Origin: Nostoc sp. T09 | GTDB lineage: Bacteria > Cyanobacteriota > Cyanobacteriia > Cyanobacteriales > Nostocaceae | Assembly: GCF_002154695.1 (NCBI RefSeq) | Contig: NZ_MTAV01000103.1 | Location: forward strand, 1,889 to 65,888 | Reading direction: 5' to 3' | DNA: 64,000 bases | Shown here: piece by piece, positions 30,414 through 40,732 of the stretch | Numbering within the stretch: position 1 is the stretch's first letter | Layout: every line of letters begins with the position of its first letter | Program-made: the position numbers and the translations under genes | Notes under the pieces: generated by a model | Seen by the model: the letters and a program-made list of their open reading frames with translations, nothing else | Told to the model about the DNA's origin: nothing | Databases searched by the model: none

Positions 30414-30671
30414 AGACATCCAAGCAAGATCCAAAGGTAATGTAGGGCAAGTTTCCTATGCTCTAGAGCAAGGTTAAAGCCTTAAATATCACCATGACAT
30501 AAATTGAAAAGAACACAAGCAGAAGTTTCTTAAAACACATCTAGTAACATCACTTATACCGAAATATACTCTCCCCCAATCAAGAGAAATTTTGGATATA
30601 GTGGGATAATTCTCAAGGTCCAACGGCAAAACTGCCATCTACACCTATAGTTTCTCTTAGAGTAATCAGTC

Positions 30672-31307
30672 GTGGCAAGTAACAAGATTTTAGTTATTGA
30701 TGACACCACAGTTGTCAGGGTAAAAGTACGAGAAATGTTGCCTCCAGGCAATTTCGAGGTTATAGAAGCAAAAGACGGCTTGGAAGGACTCAATTTCATC
30801 CTTCAAGAAAAATTCAGCTTGATCATGTTGGATTTTCTATTGCCTAAAATGAGTGGTTGGGAAGTTTTCCAGCAAATTCAAGCCCAGCCAGAGTTAAGGA
30901 AGATTCCCTTAGTGATGATGTCTGGTCGTAAGGAAGAGGTGACGGAAAAAATTCCAGAACCCTTTGAATATTTTGAGTTTCTTGGGAAGCCATTTGACCA
31001 GAAGCAACTAATTGGCGCAATTAAATCAGCAATGGCGAAAGCCAAACAGGTACGCCCAGAACCAGTTTTGGTTGGAGCAGGTGTTGCTGTTAACAATGGT
31101 CCAGTCTCAACTTCTAATTACGGTAATGGCACAGTAACAACTTCTGGTACTGTCAATAGTGCAGTTCAATCCTCTGTTGTTGAGTCCGCTTCTTCTACGG
31201 AAATTGAGATTCTCAATGAAAAAATTGTCAAAATGCAAGCAGAAATTGATGGTTTAAAGAAACAGCTAGCTCAAGTTGTGACATTTATTAAACAGAAAAT
31301 TAAGTAG
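30672..31307 (+). CDS. Response regulator with C-terminal coiled coil
   Basis: A 211-residue protein with a receiver domain (1-120): DDTTVVRVKV acidic pocket, phospho-accepting aspartate in LDFLLPKMSG, and lysine in LGKPFDQKQL. It continues with a Ser/Thr/Asn-rich linker (about 130-175) and a short coiled coil (EIEILNEKIVKMQAEIDGLK). No DNA-binding domain. The start is GTG at 30672. The partner kinase is unknown; the large kinase gene begins 480 bases downstream. Confidence 0.88.
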   Translation: MASNKILVIDDTTVVRVKVREMLPPGNFEVIEAKDGLEGLNFILQEKFSLIMLDFLLPKMSGWEVFQQIQAQPELRKIPLVMMSGRKEEVTEKIPEPFEYFEFLGKPFDQKQLIGAIKSAMAKAKQVRPEPVLVGAGVAVNNGPVSTSNYGNGTVTTSGTVNSAVQSSVVESASSTEIEILNEKIVKMQAEIDGLKKQLAQVVTFIKQKIK

Positions 31308-31785
31308 CGTTGGCGCTGAATATCAACTTGAACACCCTGATTACTTGACTCGATAACCTATATGCGATCGCATCTGGTTAAAAATTCTTAGTGCTAGTAG
31401 AGTGATAAATTTTGCTTAATCTCGCAAGTGGATGAAATTTATATCAATACCTAGGGTCGAGCGAACTGCAAAAGATTAGTAATCTCAACTGCTATGTCAA
31501 GCAAAGTAGCTATAGACATACTACACCTGCCCAAGTTTCTTCTAGCAAGGATAAAGGCAGGCTTTTTTATTTAAATAATCTAGAGAGAATATAATAGACT
31601 CCGGAGCGATCGCGCTTGCTATTTTTATAATTATCCTATTTTACACTAAGGTAATTATTTTAATTTATTGCGAACTACAACATTAAAGTATACATAACAA
31701 ACAAAACTATAACTATTTAATGATAGTGGTAACTATGACATGGGCATACTGAACCATAGAAATAAAATTATGAGAAGCAGATGCA
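31308..31785. other. AT-rich intergenic region with one weak terminator
   Basis: A stem CCTGCC (31526-31531) with GGCAGG (31556-31561) followed by CTTTTTTAT resembles a terminator, about 220 bases after the response regulator stop. A small RNA ending there is possible but not shown. The rest is AT-rich with no gene seen. Confidence 0.4.
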
Positions 31786-34700
31786 ATGTTAGTAGTATCA
31801 GAAACATTATCTCCTATAATTGGCTATCACATTATTGAGCAATTATATTCAGGTAAAAAAACCTTAGTTTATCGAGCTATCAGAGAAAAAGACCAGCAAT
31901 CAGTTATTTTAAAATTGATGCGCACTGAAGATCCTAACTTTGCTGAAATTAATCAGTTCCGCAATCAATACACAATTACTCAAAATCTTGAACTTCCGGG
32001 CATAGTCAAACCAATAAGCTTAGAAACCTACCACAATAGATATTTCCTAGTAATGGAAGACTTTGGTGGTATAGCCCTGAATACATGGCAACTAAAAGAG
32101 CAGAAAAAGGGGAATAATTCTATTTCTTTAAGTAAATTTTTCGAGATTGCGATCGAAATTAGTGCAACTTTAGAAGGGTTACATCGCCATCGCATCATTC
32201 ACAAAGACATCAAACCTGCCAACATCCTGATTCATCCCATAGCAGGTAAGACTAGAATCATCGATTTTAGTCTCGCTACTCTATTACCAAAAGAAATTCA
32301 ATTTCTCACAAATCCTAACGTCCTAGAAGGTACTCTAGCTTATATTTCTCCTGAACAAACAGGACGCATGAATCGAGGTATAGACTACCGTACCGACTTT
32401 TATTCCTTAGGTGTTACCTTCTTTGAACTCCTGACTGGGCAGTTACCCTTCAATACCACTGAACCGATGGAGTTAGTCTACTCTCACATTGCCAAAGAAC
32501 CGCCAAAAGCCAGCCGGATTAACTCTAATATTTCTACAATTTTATCTGATATTATCAGCAAGCTGATGGCAAAAAATGCCGAAGACCGATATCAGAGTGC
32601 TCATGGACTCAGGTATGACTTGGAGAGATGTCAAAACCAATGGCAAGAGAAAGGAAATATTACAGCCTTTGAATTAGGGATTCGGGATATCTCAAACCAT
32701 TTTGCCATTCCTGAAAAACTTTATGGTCGCCAACGAGAGATTGAAATTCTACTCACTACTTTTGATCGGGTGACAAGCGGAAGCACGGAAATGATCTTAG
32801 TCGCTGGTTATTCAGGGATTGGTAAAACCGCTATAGTCAACGAAGTCCACAAACCCATTGCCAGACAGCGTAGTTACTTCATCAAAGGGAAATTTGACCA
32901 GTTCCAACGTGACATTCCGTTATCAGGATTGGTACAAGCTTTGCGAGATTTAATTGGGCAAATACTCTCAGAAACAGATGCCCAAATTCAACAGTGGAAA
33001 GCCAAAATTATATCGGCATTGGGTACACAATCTCAGGTAATTATTGATGTAATTCCTGAACTCGAAAGAATTATTGGCGAACAACTTTTAGTTACTGAAC
33101 TTGCTGGTAGCGCTGCTCAAAATCGCTTCAATTTATTGTTTCAGAGATTTATCCAGGTTTTCACTACTAAAGAGCATCCTCTGGTAATCTTTCTGGATGA
33201 TTTGCAATGGGCAGATACGGCTTCCTTGAAATTTATTCAATTATTAGTTAGTGGAACTTCTTCTCGCCTTGCTAGCGATACAGAAGATATATCTGAGAAT
33301 AAGGCTAGTCTGCTAATGATTGGGGCGTATAGAGATAATGAAGTATTAAATCTACATCCATTACATTTGACACTACAAGAAATTGCCAAAGCAGGAACAG
33401 TAATTAATACAATTCAACTTTCACCATTAAGTCAGGTTGATTTGAATCATCTAATTGCTGATACGCTGCGTTGCAGAGAAGTAATTGCTGTGCCTCTAAC
33501 TCAAATGGTGTTTGCTAAAACTAAAGGTAACCCATTCTTTGCATCTCAATTTCTCAAATTATTATATGATGATGGGCTAATTGAATTAAATTTTGATGCT
33601 GGCTATTGGCAGTACGATATTACCAAAATTAAAACACTGTCTCTTACAGATGATGTAGTAGAATTTTTGGGTATTCAAATAGAAAAGTTGCCCAAGGATG
33701 TACAAAATGTATTAAAAATATCTGCTTGCATTGGTAATGAATTTGACTTAAAGACATTGGCAATTGTTAATGAGAAATCTGTAATAGATACTGCATCAGA
33801 TTTATGGCAAGCATTACTTGAAGGACTGATTGTACCGCAGAAAGATGGTTATAATCTTATACCAGAAGATGAGAGACAGTTATTAAACATTTCAAATAGA
33901 GAATCAGAAAATTTATCAATTACTAATTCTCAATTACCTAAATATAAATTTGTACATGACCGAGTTCAGCAAGCAGCTTATTCTCTAATTCCCCAAGACC
34001 AAATAAAGCAAATTCACTTAAAAATTGGGCAGCTTCTCTTTAAGAATACCCCAGTTGTCGAACGTGAAGAAAGAATTTTTGAGCTTGTCAATCAGTTCAA
34101 TATTGCAGTTGAATTCATCACAGATCAAGCTCAACGTGATGAGCTAGCCCAAATGAATCTGATTGCTGGACGTAAAGCTTTGGTATCAACAGCTTATTCA
34201 TCTGCACTTAAGTATTTAACTACTGGCATTGAGCTACTAACAGATGATAGTTGGAATGCTAAATATGATATCACCTTAGCTTTGTATAATACGGCAGCAG
34301 AAGCAGCATATCTCAGTGGCGACTTTGAATATACAGAAAAATTTGTCCAGGTTGTATTGGTAGAGGCAAAAACTCCACTGGATCAAGTGAAAGCTTATGA
34401 AGTTAAAATACAGTCTTATGGTGCACAAGGGAAAGAACTGGAAGCTGTCAATATTGCAAAAATCTTTTTGAAAACTTTGGGAGTAGAGTTCCCTACAAAT
34501 CCCAGCCAATCAGATATTCAGATAGAAATAGAGACAACCTCTGCAAAATTGGCTACTAGACCCATTCAAGACTTAATTGAACTGCCAGAAATTACAGAAG
34601 CCCAACCACTGATAATCATGCGTATTCTATCTAGTGCAATTGCTCTTGCTTATACAGTTGCGCCTGAATTATTAGTGTTGATTATTCTGAAACAGATCAA

Positions 34701-37404
34701 TTTATCTATTAAATTTGGTAATTCTCCTTTATCTGCTTTTGCATATGTGATGTATGGAGTAATGCTGTGTGGGGTAATGGGAGATATTGATTCTGGATAT
34801 AAATTTGGGAAACTGGCTGAGAGTTTATTGCCTAAATTCCAAACAAGAGGAGTAACTGGCAAGGTTATGGAAACATTTAATCATCTTGTCAGACATTGGA
34901 AAGAGCATATAAAGCAAACATTGAAACCTTTACTTGAGGCTTATACCACTAATCTCGAAGCAGGAGATATGGAATTTGCAGCTTATGCTCTTTATGGTTA
35001 CTGCCAACATGTATATTTTACAGGACAAGAACTAGTAGAACTTGAGCAAGAGATAGAGACATATAGCAATATTATTAGGCAAATAAAGCAAGAAAGAGTA
35101 TTTCATTGGAATGAAATATTTCGGCAAACAATCTTAAATCTTCTGGGAGATGTTAAAAATCCGCAGAGTTTAATCGGTGAAGTATATGATGAGGATAAAA
35201 TGCTACCGCTTCATCTTAAAGCTAAAGATGGAGGAGCACTTTTTTTCCTATATTTCTGCAAACTTCACCTGTGTTATCTGCTGGCTGATTACTCTCAAGC
35301 CCTTAAAAATACAGTAATGGCAGAAAAGTACTTATATGCTGTTATAGGTATGTTTGTTACTGCTCAATTCTATTTCTACGATTCATTGACGCATCTGGCA
35401 GTATATTCTGATTTCGAGGAATTTGAACAAAAAGATATCCTCCATAGAGTGGCAGCAAATCAGGAAAAAATGCAAAATTGGGCAGTTCAGGCTCCTATGA
35501 ATCACTTGCATAAATTTCATTTAGTGGAGGCAGAACGGCATCGAGTTCTTGGTCAATATCTTGAAGCGATAGATAATTACGAATACGCTATTTCCTTGAC
35601 CAAGGAAAATGATTACATTAACGAAGAAGCTCTTGCTTACGAGTTAGCGGCTAAATTTTATCTCGCATGGGGTAAAGACAGAATCGCCCAACTCTACCTC
35701 ACTGATGCTTACTATTGCTATCTTCGCTGGGGAGCATTAGCCAAAGTTGATGACTTACAAAAACGCTATCCTCAATTACTGGTTTCCATAATTCAGCAAG
35801 AAAAACTTAGCCATTCTTGCAGTGAAAAAAATCTACCTGAACTGAGCATACACTTATCTACACTCAGTAATAAATCTACTTTAGTGACGAATGAAACTGT
35901 TATTGGCTCCAACACCAGTATTTCAGATATGTTGGATTTGGCAACTGTCATTAAAGCTTCTCAAGCAGTCTCTGGAGAGATTGAACTGGAGGCACTTCTT
36001 TCTACTTTAATGGAAGTTGTCATGGAAAATGCGGGAGCTTCTAAATGTGTGTTGATATTAAGTGAAGCTAATAACTTAGACTTAACTGTTACCGCAGTTA
36101 GTTCCGGTTCAACTTTTGGAGCTACTCACACGGAGTTTTTATCTATTCCTTTAGAGTCCAGCGATCGTGTTCCTATTTCTTTGATTAATTATGTCAAACG
36201 TACTCAAGAAATATTAGTAATTGATGACATCAAAGCTCAAGCCTCTTTTGCAGTAGATAGTTATATTACCCGTGAGGAACCAAAGAGCGTGTTATGTATT
36301 CCGATGCTTAATCAAGGCAAATTGCTGGGGCTTATTTACCTAGAAAATAATTTAACTACGGGAGCATTTACACGCGATCGCCTAGAACTTCTAAAACTCT
36401 TAACTATCCAAGCGGCAATCTCTTTAGAAAATGCCATTCTCTACAATAATTTGGCTGAAGCTAATGAGCGCTTGGAAGAATACAGCCATGTACTAGAGGA
36501 AAGGGTGGTGGTCAGAACAGCAGAAATTAATGAAAAAAATAAACATTTGCAAGCAGCACTAGAAGAATTACAAAGTACTCAAAGTCAATTAATTCAAAGT
36601 GAAAAAATGTCTTCTTTAGGGCAAATGATAGCGGGAATTGCTCATGAAATTAATAACCCGATTAACTTTATTCATGGTAATATTTCTCATGCGAGTGACT
36701 ATGTTCAAGATTTGCTAGATTTGATTAATATTTATCAGCAAGAATATCCCCATCCATCGGCAATAGTGGAGGAAAAAATTCAGGAGATGGATGTGCATTT
36801 CCTGACAGAAGACCTACCGAGAGTTCTCGATTCTATGAAGCTTGGAAGTTCCCGTATCCGGAATATAATTCTGAGCTTACGTAACTTCTCTCGTCTAGAT
36901 GAGTCGGAAATGAAGCCTGTAAATATTCATGAAGGAATCGACAGTACCCTAATGATTTTGCAGCATCGACTCAAGGAAAAGAGCGATCGCCCGGAAATTG
37001 AGGTCGTCAAAGAATACGCACCACTGCCAAATGTTAGTTGCTATGCTGGTCAACTCAACCAGGTATTTATGAATATCTTAAGTAATGCGATCGATGCTTT
37101 AGAGGAGTACAAGCATGAAGGAGATTCTCTAATTAAAAATCCTCAAATTCGCATTCGCACTGAACTAGGAGAAGCGAACACGCTGAAGATTCGGATTGCT
37201 GATAACGGTCACGGCATGACTGCACAGGTGCAGCAGAAAATATTTGACCCATTTTTTACTACTAAAGCAGTAGGAAGTGGTACGGGGTTGGGGTTGTCAA
37301 TTAGCTATCAAGTTGTGGTAGATAAACACAAGGGTCAATTAAGCTGTGATTCAAGTCCTGGAAAAGGGACTGAGTTTGTGATTGAAATTCCGATGCAACA
37401 GTAA
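31786..37404 (+). CDS. Giant Ser/Thr kinase - AAA ATPase - GAF - histidine kinase
   Basis: An 1872-residue cytoplasmic signalling protein joining two kinase types. Residues 15-280 are a Hanks-type kinase (catalytic loop HKDIKPANIL; DFG-like IIDFSLAT; EGTLAYISPEQTGR). At about 315-700 is an AAA/ORC-type ATPase with Walker A GYSGIGKT and Walker B LVIFLDDLQWAD. A long helical TPR-like region (750-1330), a GAF domain (about 1380-1555) and a coiled coil follow. A histidine kinase with GIAHEINNPINFIHG and GTGLGLSISYQV ends it. This is the HstK-type architecture common in Nostoc. The GAF ligand is unknown. It is a single gene, convergent with the monooxygenase gene. Confidence 0.95.
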   Translation: MLVVSETLSPIIGYHIIEQLYSGKKTLVYRAIREKDQQSVILKLMRTEDPNFAEINQFRNQYTITQNLELPGIVKPISLETYHNRYFLVMEDFGGIALNTWQLKEQKKGNNSISLSKFFEIAIEISATLEGLHRHRIIHKDIKPANILIHPIAGKTRIIDFSLATLLPKEIQFLTNPNVLEGTLAYISPEQTGRMNRGIDYRTDFYSLGVTFFELLTGQLPFNTTEPMELVYSHIAKEPPKASRINSNISTILSDIISKLMAKNAEDRYQSAHGLRYDLERCQNQWQEKGNITAFELGIRDISNHFAIPEKLYGRQREIEILLTTFDRVTSGSTEMILVAGYSGIGKTAIVNEVHKPIARQRSYFIKGKFDQFQRDIPLSGLVQALRDLIGQILSETDAQIQQWKAKIISALGTQSQVIIDVIPELERIIGEQLLVTELAGSAAQNRFNLLFQRFIQVFTTKEHPLVIFLDDLQWADTASLKFIQLLVSGTSSRLASDTEDISENKASLLMIGAYRDNEVLNLHPLHLTLQEIAKAGTVINTIQLSPLSQVDLNHLIADTLRCREVIAVPLTQMVFAKTKGNPFFASQFLKLLYDDGLIELNFDAGYWQYDITKIKTLSLTDDVVEFLGIQIEKLPKDVQNVLKISACIGNEFDLKTLAIVNEKSVIDTASDLWQALLEGLIVPQKDGYNLIPEDERQLLNISNRESENLSITNSQLPKYKFVHDRVQQAAYSLIPQDQIKQIHLKIGQLLFKNTPVVEREERIFELVNQFNIAVEFITDQAQRDELAQMNLIAGRKALVSTAYSSALKYLTTGIELLTDDSWNAKYDITLALYNTAAEAAYLSGDFEYTEKFVQVVLVEAKTPLDQVKAYEVKIQSYGAQGKELEAVNIAKIFLKTLGVEFPTNPSQSDIQIEIETTSAKLATRPIQDLIELPEITEAQPLIIMRILSSAIALAYTVAPELLVLIILKQINLSIKFGNSPLSAFAYVMYGVMLCGVMGDIDSGYKFGKLAESLLPKFQTRGVTGKVMETFNHLVRHWKEHIKQTLKPLLEAYTTNLEAGDMEFAAYALYGYCQHVYFTGQELVELEQEIETYSNIIRQIKQERVFHWNEIFRQTILNLLGDVKNPQSLIGEVYDEDKMLPLHLKAKDGGALFFLYFCKLHLCYLLADYSQALKNTVMAEKYLYAVIGMFVTAQFYFYDSLTHLAVYSDFEEFEQKDILHRVAANQEKMQNWAVQAPMNHLHKFHLVEAERHRVLGQYLEAIDNYEYAISLTKENDYINEEALAYELAAKFYLAWGKDRIAQLYLTDAYYCYLRWGALAKVDDLQKRYPQLLVSIIQQEKLSHSCSEKNLPELSIHLSTLSNKSTLVTNETVIGSNTSISDMLDLATVIKASQAVSGEIELEALLSTLMEVVMENAGASKCVLILSEANNLDLTVTAVSSGSTFGATHTEFLSIPLESSDRVPISLINYVKRTQEILVIDDIKAQASFAVDSYITREEPKSVLCIPMLNQGKLLGLIYLENNLTTGAFTRDRLELLKLLTIQAAISLENAILYNNLAEANERLEEYSHVLEERVVVRTAEINEKNKHLQAALEELQSTQSQLIQSEKMSSLGQMIAGIAHEINNPINFIHGNISHASDYVQDLLDLINIYQQEYPHPSAIVEEKIQEMDVHFLTEDLPRVLDSMKLGSSRIRNIILSLRNFSRLDESEMKPVNIHEGIDSTLMILQHRLKEKSDRPEIEVVKEYAPLPNVSCYAGQLNQVFMNILSNAIDALEEYKHEGDSLIKNPQIRIRTELGEANTLKIRIADNGHGMTAQVQQKIFDPFFTTKAVGSGTGLGLSISYQVVVDKHKGQLSCDSSPGKGTEFVIEIPMQQ

Positions 37405-37416
37405 GACAAGCTGTCG

Positions 37417-37450
37417 ATACGGTTCGGTGAAGTTCTCAACCGAACCGTAT
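37417..37450. terminator. Stem-loop between the convergent kinase and monooxygenase genes
   Basis: A perfect 12-base stem ATACGGTTCGGT (37417-37428) with ACCGAACCGTAT (37439-37450), loop of 10. It lies between two convergent stop codons. There is no long T run on either side, so its efficiency as a terminator is uncertain. Confidence 0.7.
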
Positions 37451-37460
37451 TGCGGAGATA

Positions 37461-39008
37461 TTAACTAACAGTGCTCACCTCTATATTTGCCGCGATCGCA
37501 GAATCATTGAGAGATGAATGTTGTTTTGCTTGTAATTCCTGTCGGAGATTTTTGTAAGCAGATGGATCTGCTGGCATCATCAACTCCCCAAGAAGGTTTG
37601 CAGGTTTGCGGCAGGTGCTGAGGCCCATATCCTGAATCAACTCATCGATGTAATGGAAGGTAAAAGGAATTAAACATGCTCCACTTACAAAAGCATATGG
37701 TCTATCTTTCTTCCTCCATTCCAACTCTGCCGTGACATCCTCTAGCATCTCTTGCTGGGATGGTAAGGCCATATTTCCTTTGACATACTCTGATAACCAC
37801 CGGGCACCAATCTCCGCTGATAACTGGGCACAGAAGGTGTAGTTATAACCAACGAAACCCATTTGAGGAACTTGAGGGTGAATGAGATGGCGGTAAAGAT
37901 GAATGGTGCCTTGCTCATCAAATACGTGCCTGTAGTACTTCTCTTCTAAAAAAGGGATATTCTGAAGAAATCCTGTGCCAAAGACGACGATATCTGCGTG
38001 TACTTGTTCGCCGTTATCTAATTCCACGCCACTAGCAAAAAACTTGTTGATCTTTGTCTTGACAGCGCGGATTTTTCCTGCGCGGACATGCTCAAAAAAG
38101 CCTTGAGGTGCCAAGCCGATACTACAGCCTATCAATTTATTAATGGGTTGTTTGGGCACCATCCCACAAGCATCAAGCGGAAACTGTAAGCGCAGGATAG
38201 TCTCGTTTAGCCGCCAGAATACCCACACCAGTGGCTTCCCAAAACTATGCAGCCACTTTTCCCATCCTTGAAGTTTATGATAGGGCATCCAAGTTTCTGC
38301 AAACCGAGTCAGGAAAATATACTTGATGTTGAACAGACCAAGAAAGAAGTTGGGAACTTTCCATAGCGCTTGACGGAACACAAGGGTACATTCCTTGGCC
38401 TTAGTAGCTGCGAGATTCGCAAGATCGGTAGCTGACTTACCAAAACCTACAACAACCACTCGCTTGCCTTCAATTACAGAGCCGTCATTAAAGTTGTTAG
38501 TATGTATTACCTGACCTCCAGCTGCTATGAACTCTTCCATTCCCGGCAAGTTAGGAATGTAGGGAATATCACAAAGGCCATTGCACACAATAACAAAGTC
38601 GAACTCGTAATTTTGTTTTCTTATCTCCTTACCATCTTCTTGAAAGCTAACACTAACCATCCATCCAGGAGTATTTCCTGATTTGCGCTCTACTTTAGTT
38701 ACTTTCACACCGAACTGAATTTTTTCTGCTACACCAAAGTATTGGGCATAAGATTCTAGGTAAGCGCATATTTGCTCTCCTGAAGGCCATTCTGGATAAG
38801 AGGCGGGCATAGGATAGTCTGAGAAAGCATATGTGTCTCTGGGGTTTTGGCTCGACAGTCCTGGGTAAGCCCTCGACCTTTCCCACACACCACCAAGTCC
38901 CTGCCGTTTCTCGAATACTGTAACTTCGTAACCTTCCTCAAGAAATGTCTTTGCTGAAACTAATCCGCTGACTCCAGCCCCAATCACGCATACTTGTTTG
39001 ACTGTCAT
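37461..39008 (-). CDS. Flavin-containing monooxygenase
   Basis: A 515-residue class B flavoprotein monooxygenase, third gene of the halogenase operon. FAD-binding GAGVSG is at 10-15 and NADPH-binding VVVVGFGKSATD around 184-195. A near-match to the FMO identifying motif is G165-x3-H169-x3-F173. Such enzymes oxygenate N or S atoms, or insert oxygen in Baeyer-Villiger fashion. It could also supply reduced flavin chemistry for the pathway, but it is not a plain flavin reductase. It starts 19 bases after the halogenase stop, with AGGAG before the ATG. The substrate is unknown. Confidence 0.9.
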   Translation of the reverse strand: MTVKQVCVIGAGVSGLVSAKTFLEEGYEVTVFEKRQGLGGVWERSRAYPGLSSQNPRDTYAFSDYPMPASYPEWPSGEQICAYLESYAQYFGVAEKIQFGVKVTKVERKSGNTPGWMVSVSFQEDGKEIRKQNYEFDFVIVCNGLCDIPYIPNLPGMEEFIAAGGQVIHTNNFNDGSVIEGKRVVVVGFGKSATDLANLAATKAKECTLVFRQALWKVPNFFLGLFNIKYIFLTRFAETWMPYHKLQGWEKWLHSFGKPLVWVFWRLNETILRLQFPLDACGMVPKQPINKLIGCSIGLAPQGFFEHVRAGKIRAVKTKINKFFASGVELDNGEQVHADIVVFGTGFLQNIPFLEEKYYRHVFDEQGTIHLYRHLIHPQVPQMGFVGYNYTFCAQLSAEIGARWLSEYVKGNMALPSQQEMLEDVTAELEWRKKDRPYAFVSGACLIPFTFHYIDELIQDMGLSTCRKPANLLGELMMPADPSAYKNLRQELQAKQHSSLNDSAIAANIEVSTVS

Positions 39009-39027
39009 CTTGGGTTCTCCTAAATTA

Positions 39028-40665
39028 TTAAATTGGTACAGGAATTTGCTGTGTCCGATCGCTAACCACGCTAAGATACTCAGACTGTTCTTGAGACTTA
39101 ATTACATGAGTTAAATATTCATATTGAGACGGCAAAGTCGAACTTAGGTAATCGGCTCTTTCCTTAATTTCCACAAATGCAGCCTGGGCATTGTGATTTC
39201 TGATATGCTCTAAAACAGGGAGGCTGCTTTCAGGCAGATAATTTAACCCCAGCAACATTACCGAATAAGAGTAAGACTCGAAGCCGTGGTATTTCGGGTT
39301 GATACTCTTGTTGCTTGGCAGTCTATTTTTCCATAATCTTAATTTTTCCCGTAGTTCTTCTGGGACTTTGATATCGTTCTTAGTTGCTTTCCAAAACTCT
39401 GTGTCGGCGCGATCGCTAGCATAGTAATGAAGTGTCAAGAATTCTCGTACCCCATCTATGCAGTCAGCAACAGCTTTGTTATAGCTGCAAATTAGCTCTT
39501 TATTGAAAGATTTGGTGGGGAAGTGGTTAACTAACTCTTCAATCCCATGTTGAATAAAGAAGATACCAGTAGATTCTAATGGTTCCACAAATCCACTGGA
39601 AAGTCCAATTGCTACACAGTTTTTCACCCATGAGTTTCTGTTACGTCCAATCCGCATCTTGATATGAGAGGCTTTGCAATTGTTAGCAGCGACTCCCAAA
39701 TGCTGGCGAAATTCTTGTTCTGCTTCCTCCGCAGAGATGAATGCGCTGGAATAAACATACCCTGTACCATTTCTGCCATACAAAGGTATATTCCAGACCC
39801 AACCAGATGAGAGCGCAGTTGCAGTTGTGTAAGGGTTAATACCATCTTTCTTCAGATCGGTTGGTATCTGCATAGCGATCGCGTGATCGCACAATAGCGA
39901 CTCTGAATAAGAAATAAATGGCTCACCAAGAGCTTTATTGATCAAAAGACCACGGAAACCAGTACAGTCAATAAAAAGGTCGCCACTGAGAATGCCATGC
40001 TCTTTGGTGTTGAGACTATCTATGCTCCCATCCCCCATTAACTTGACATCCACCACATCATCAACAATTTGCTTCACTCCCCTTTGTATCGCATAATCTT
40101 TCATGAATCTTGCCAGTAGATTCGCATCAAAATGATAAGCATAGGGGTACTGAATCTTTAAATTGTCCAGTATGTTTTTCTTAGTGATATTCTCCTGAGA
40201 AAATTCATTTTGAACTTTGTTATCAAAGACTTTACCATCAAAATATCTAGGAGACCTTTGATTGTCGCACAGCCAAGGAATTAAAAAGCAGGCATAATCG
40301 AATGCTTCTTGGTCTTTCTTCATTTTCAGCCACCATTCAGAGATATCAAAGCCGTCGATTACCTCATATCTCTGGAAAGGATGGTAGAAGTGTTGCCCCT
40401 TCGCATTCCAGTTTACAAACTTAATTGCCATCTTATATGTGGCATTACATTTTGGCATCCATTCATATTCTTGTAGTCCAAGAAAATCAAAGAATACTTT
40501 GATGGTGCTAAAAGTTGCTTCCCCCACTCCAACTTTTGTGATGTTCGATGATTCCACCAGAGTAATCTGCACATTCCTATCTAGTGCTTTACTCAAATAA
40601 GCTGCCGTCATCCAACCTGCTGAACCACCACCAACAATTACAACATTTTGTACATACTGTGACAT
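39028..40665 (-). CDS. Flavin-dependent tryptophan-type halogenase
   Basis: A 545-residue FADH2-dependent halogenase that chlorinates or brominates aromatic rings, usually indole. All hallmarks are intact: FAD motif GGGSAGW at 12-18, catalytic lysine K78 in NATYKMAIKF (equivalent to K79 of PrnA), WxWxIP motif W289-V-W-N-I-P294, and the active-site glutamate region EPLESTG at 361-367. The regiochemistry cannot be read directly. It is the middle gene of a minus-strand operon, after the CADD-like oxidase (67-base gap) and before the monooxygenase (19-base gap). A good AAAGGAG precedes the ATG. Confidence 0.95.
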   Translation of the reverse strand: MSQYVQNVVIVGGGSAGWMTAAYLSKALDRNVQITLVESSNITKVGVGEATFSTIKVFFDFLGLQEYEWMPKCNATYKMAIKFVNWNAKGQHFYHPFQRYEVIDGFDISEWWLKMKKDQEAFDYACFLIPWLCDNQRSPRYFDGKVFDNKVQNEFSQENITKKNILDNLKIQYPYAYHFDANLLARFMKDYAIQRGVKQIVDDVVDVKLMGDGSIDSLNTKEHGILSGDLFIDCTGFRGLLINKALGEPFISYSESLLCDHAIAMQIPTDLKKDGINPYTTATALSSGWVWNIPLYGRNGTGYVYSSAFISAEEAEQEFRQHLGVAANNCKASHIKMRIGRNRNSWVKNCVAIGLSSGFVEPLESTGIFFIQHGIEELVNHFPTKSFNKELICSYNKAVADCIDGVREFLTLHYYASDRADTEFWKATKNDIKVPEELREKLRLWKNRLPSNKSINPKYHGFESYSYSVMLLGLNYLPESSLPVLEHIRNHNAQAAFVEIKERADYLSSTLPSQYEYLTHVIKSQEQSEYLSVVSDRTQQIPVPI

Positions 40666-40732
40666 AGCAAAATTTCTCCTTTAGGCTTGAATTAGGTATT
40701 AATTGTCAATTTCAAGAAGCTTGTTCGTTCAT

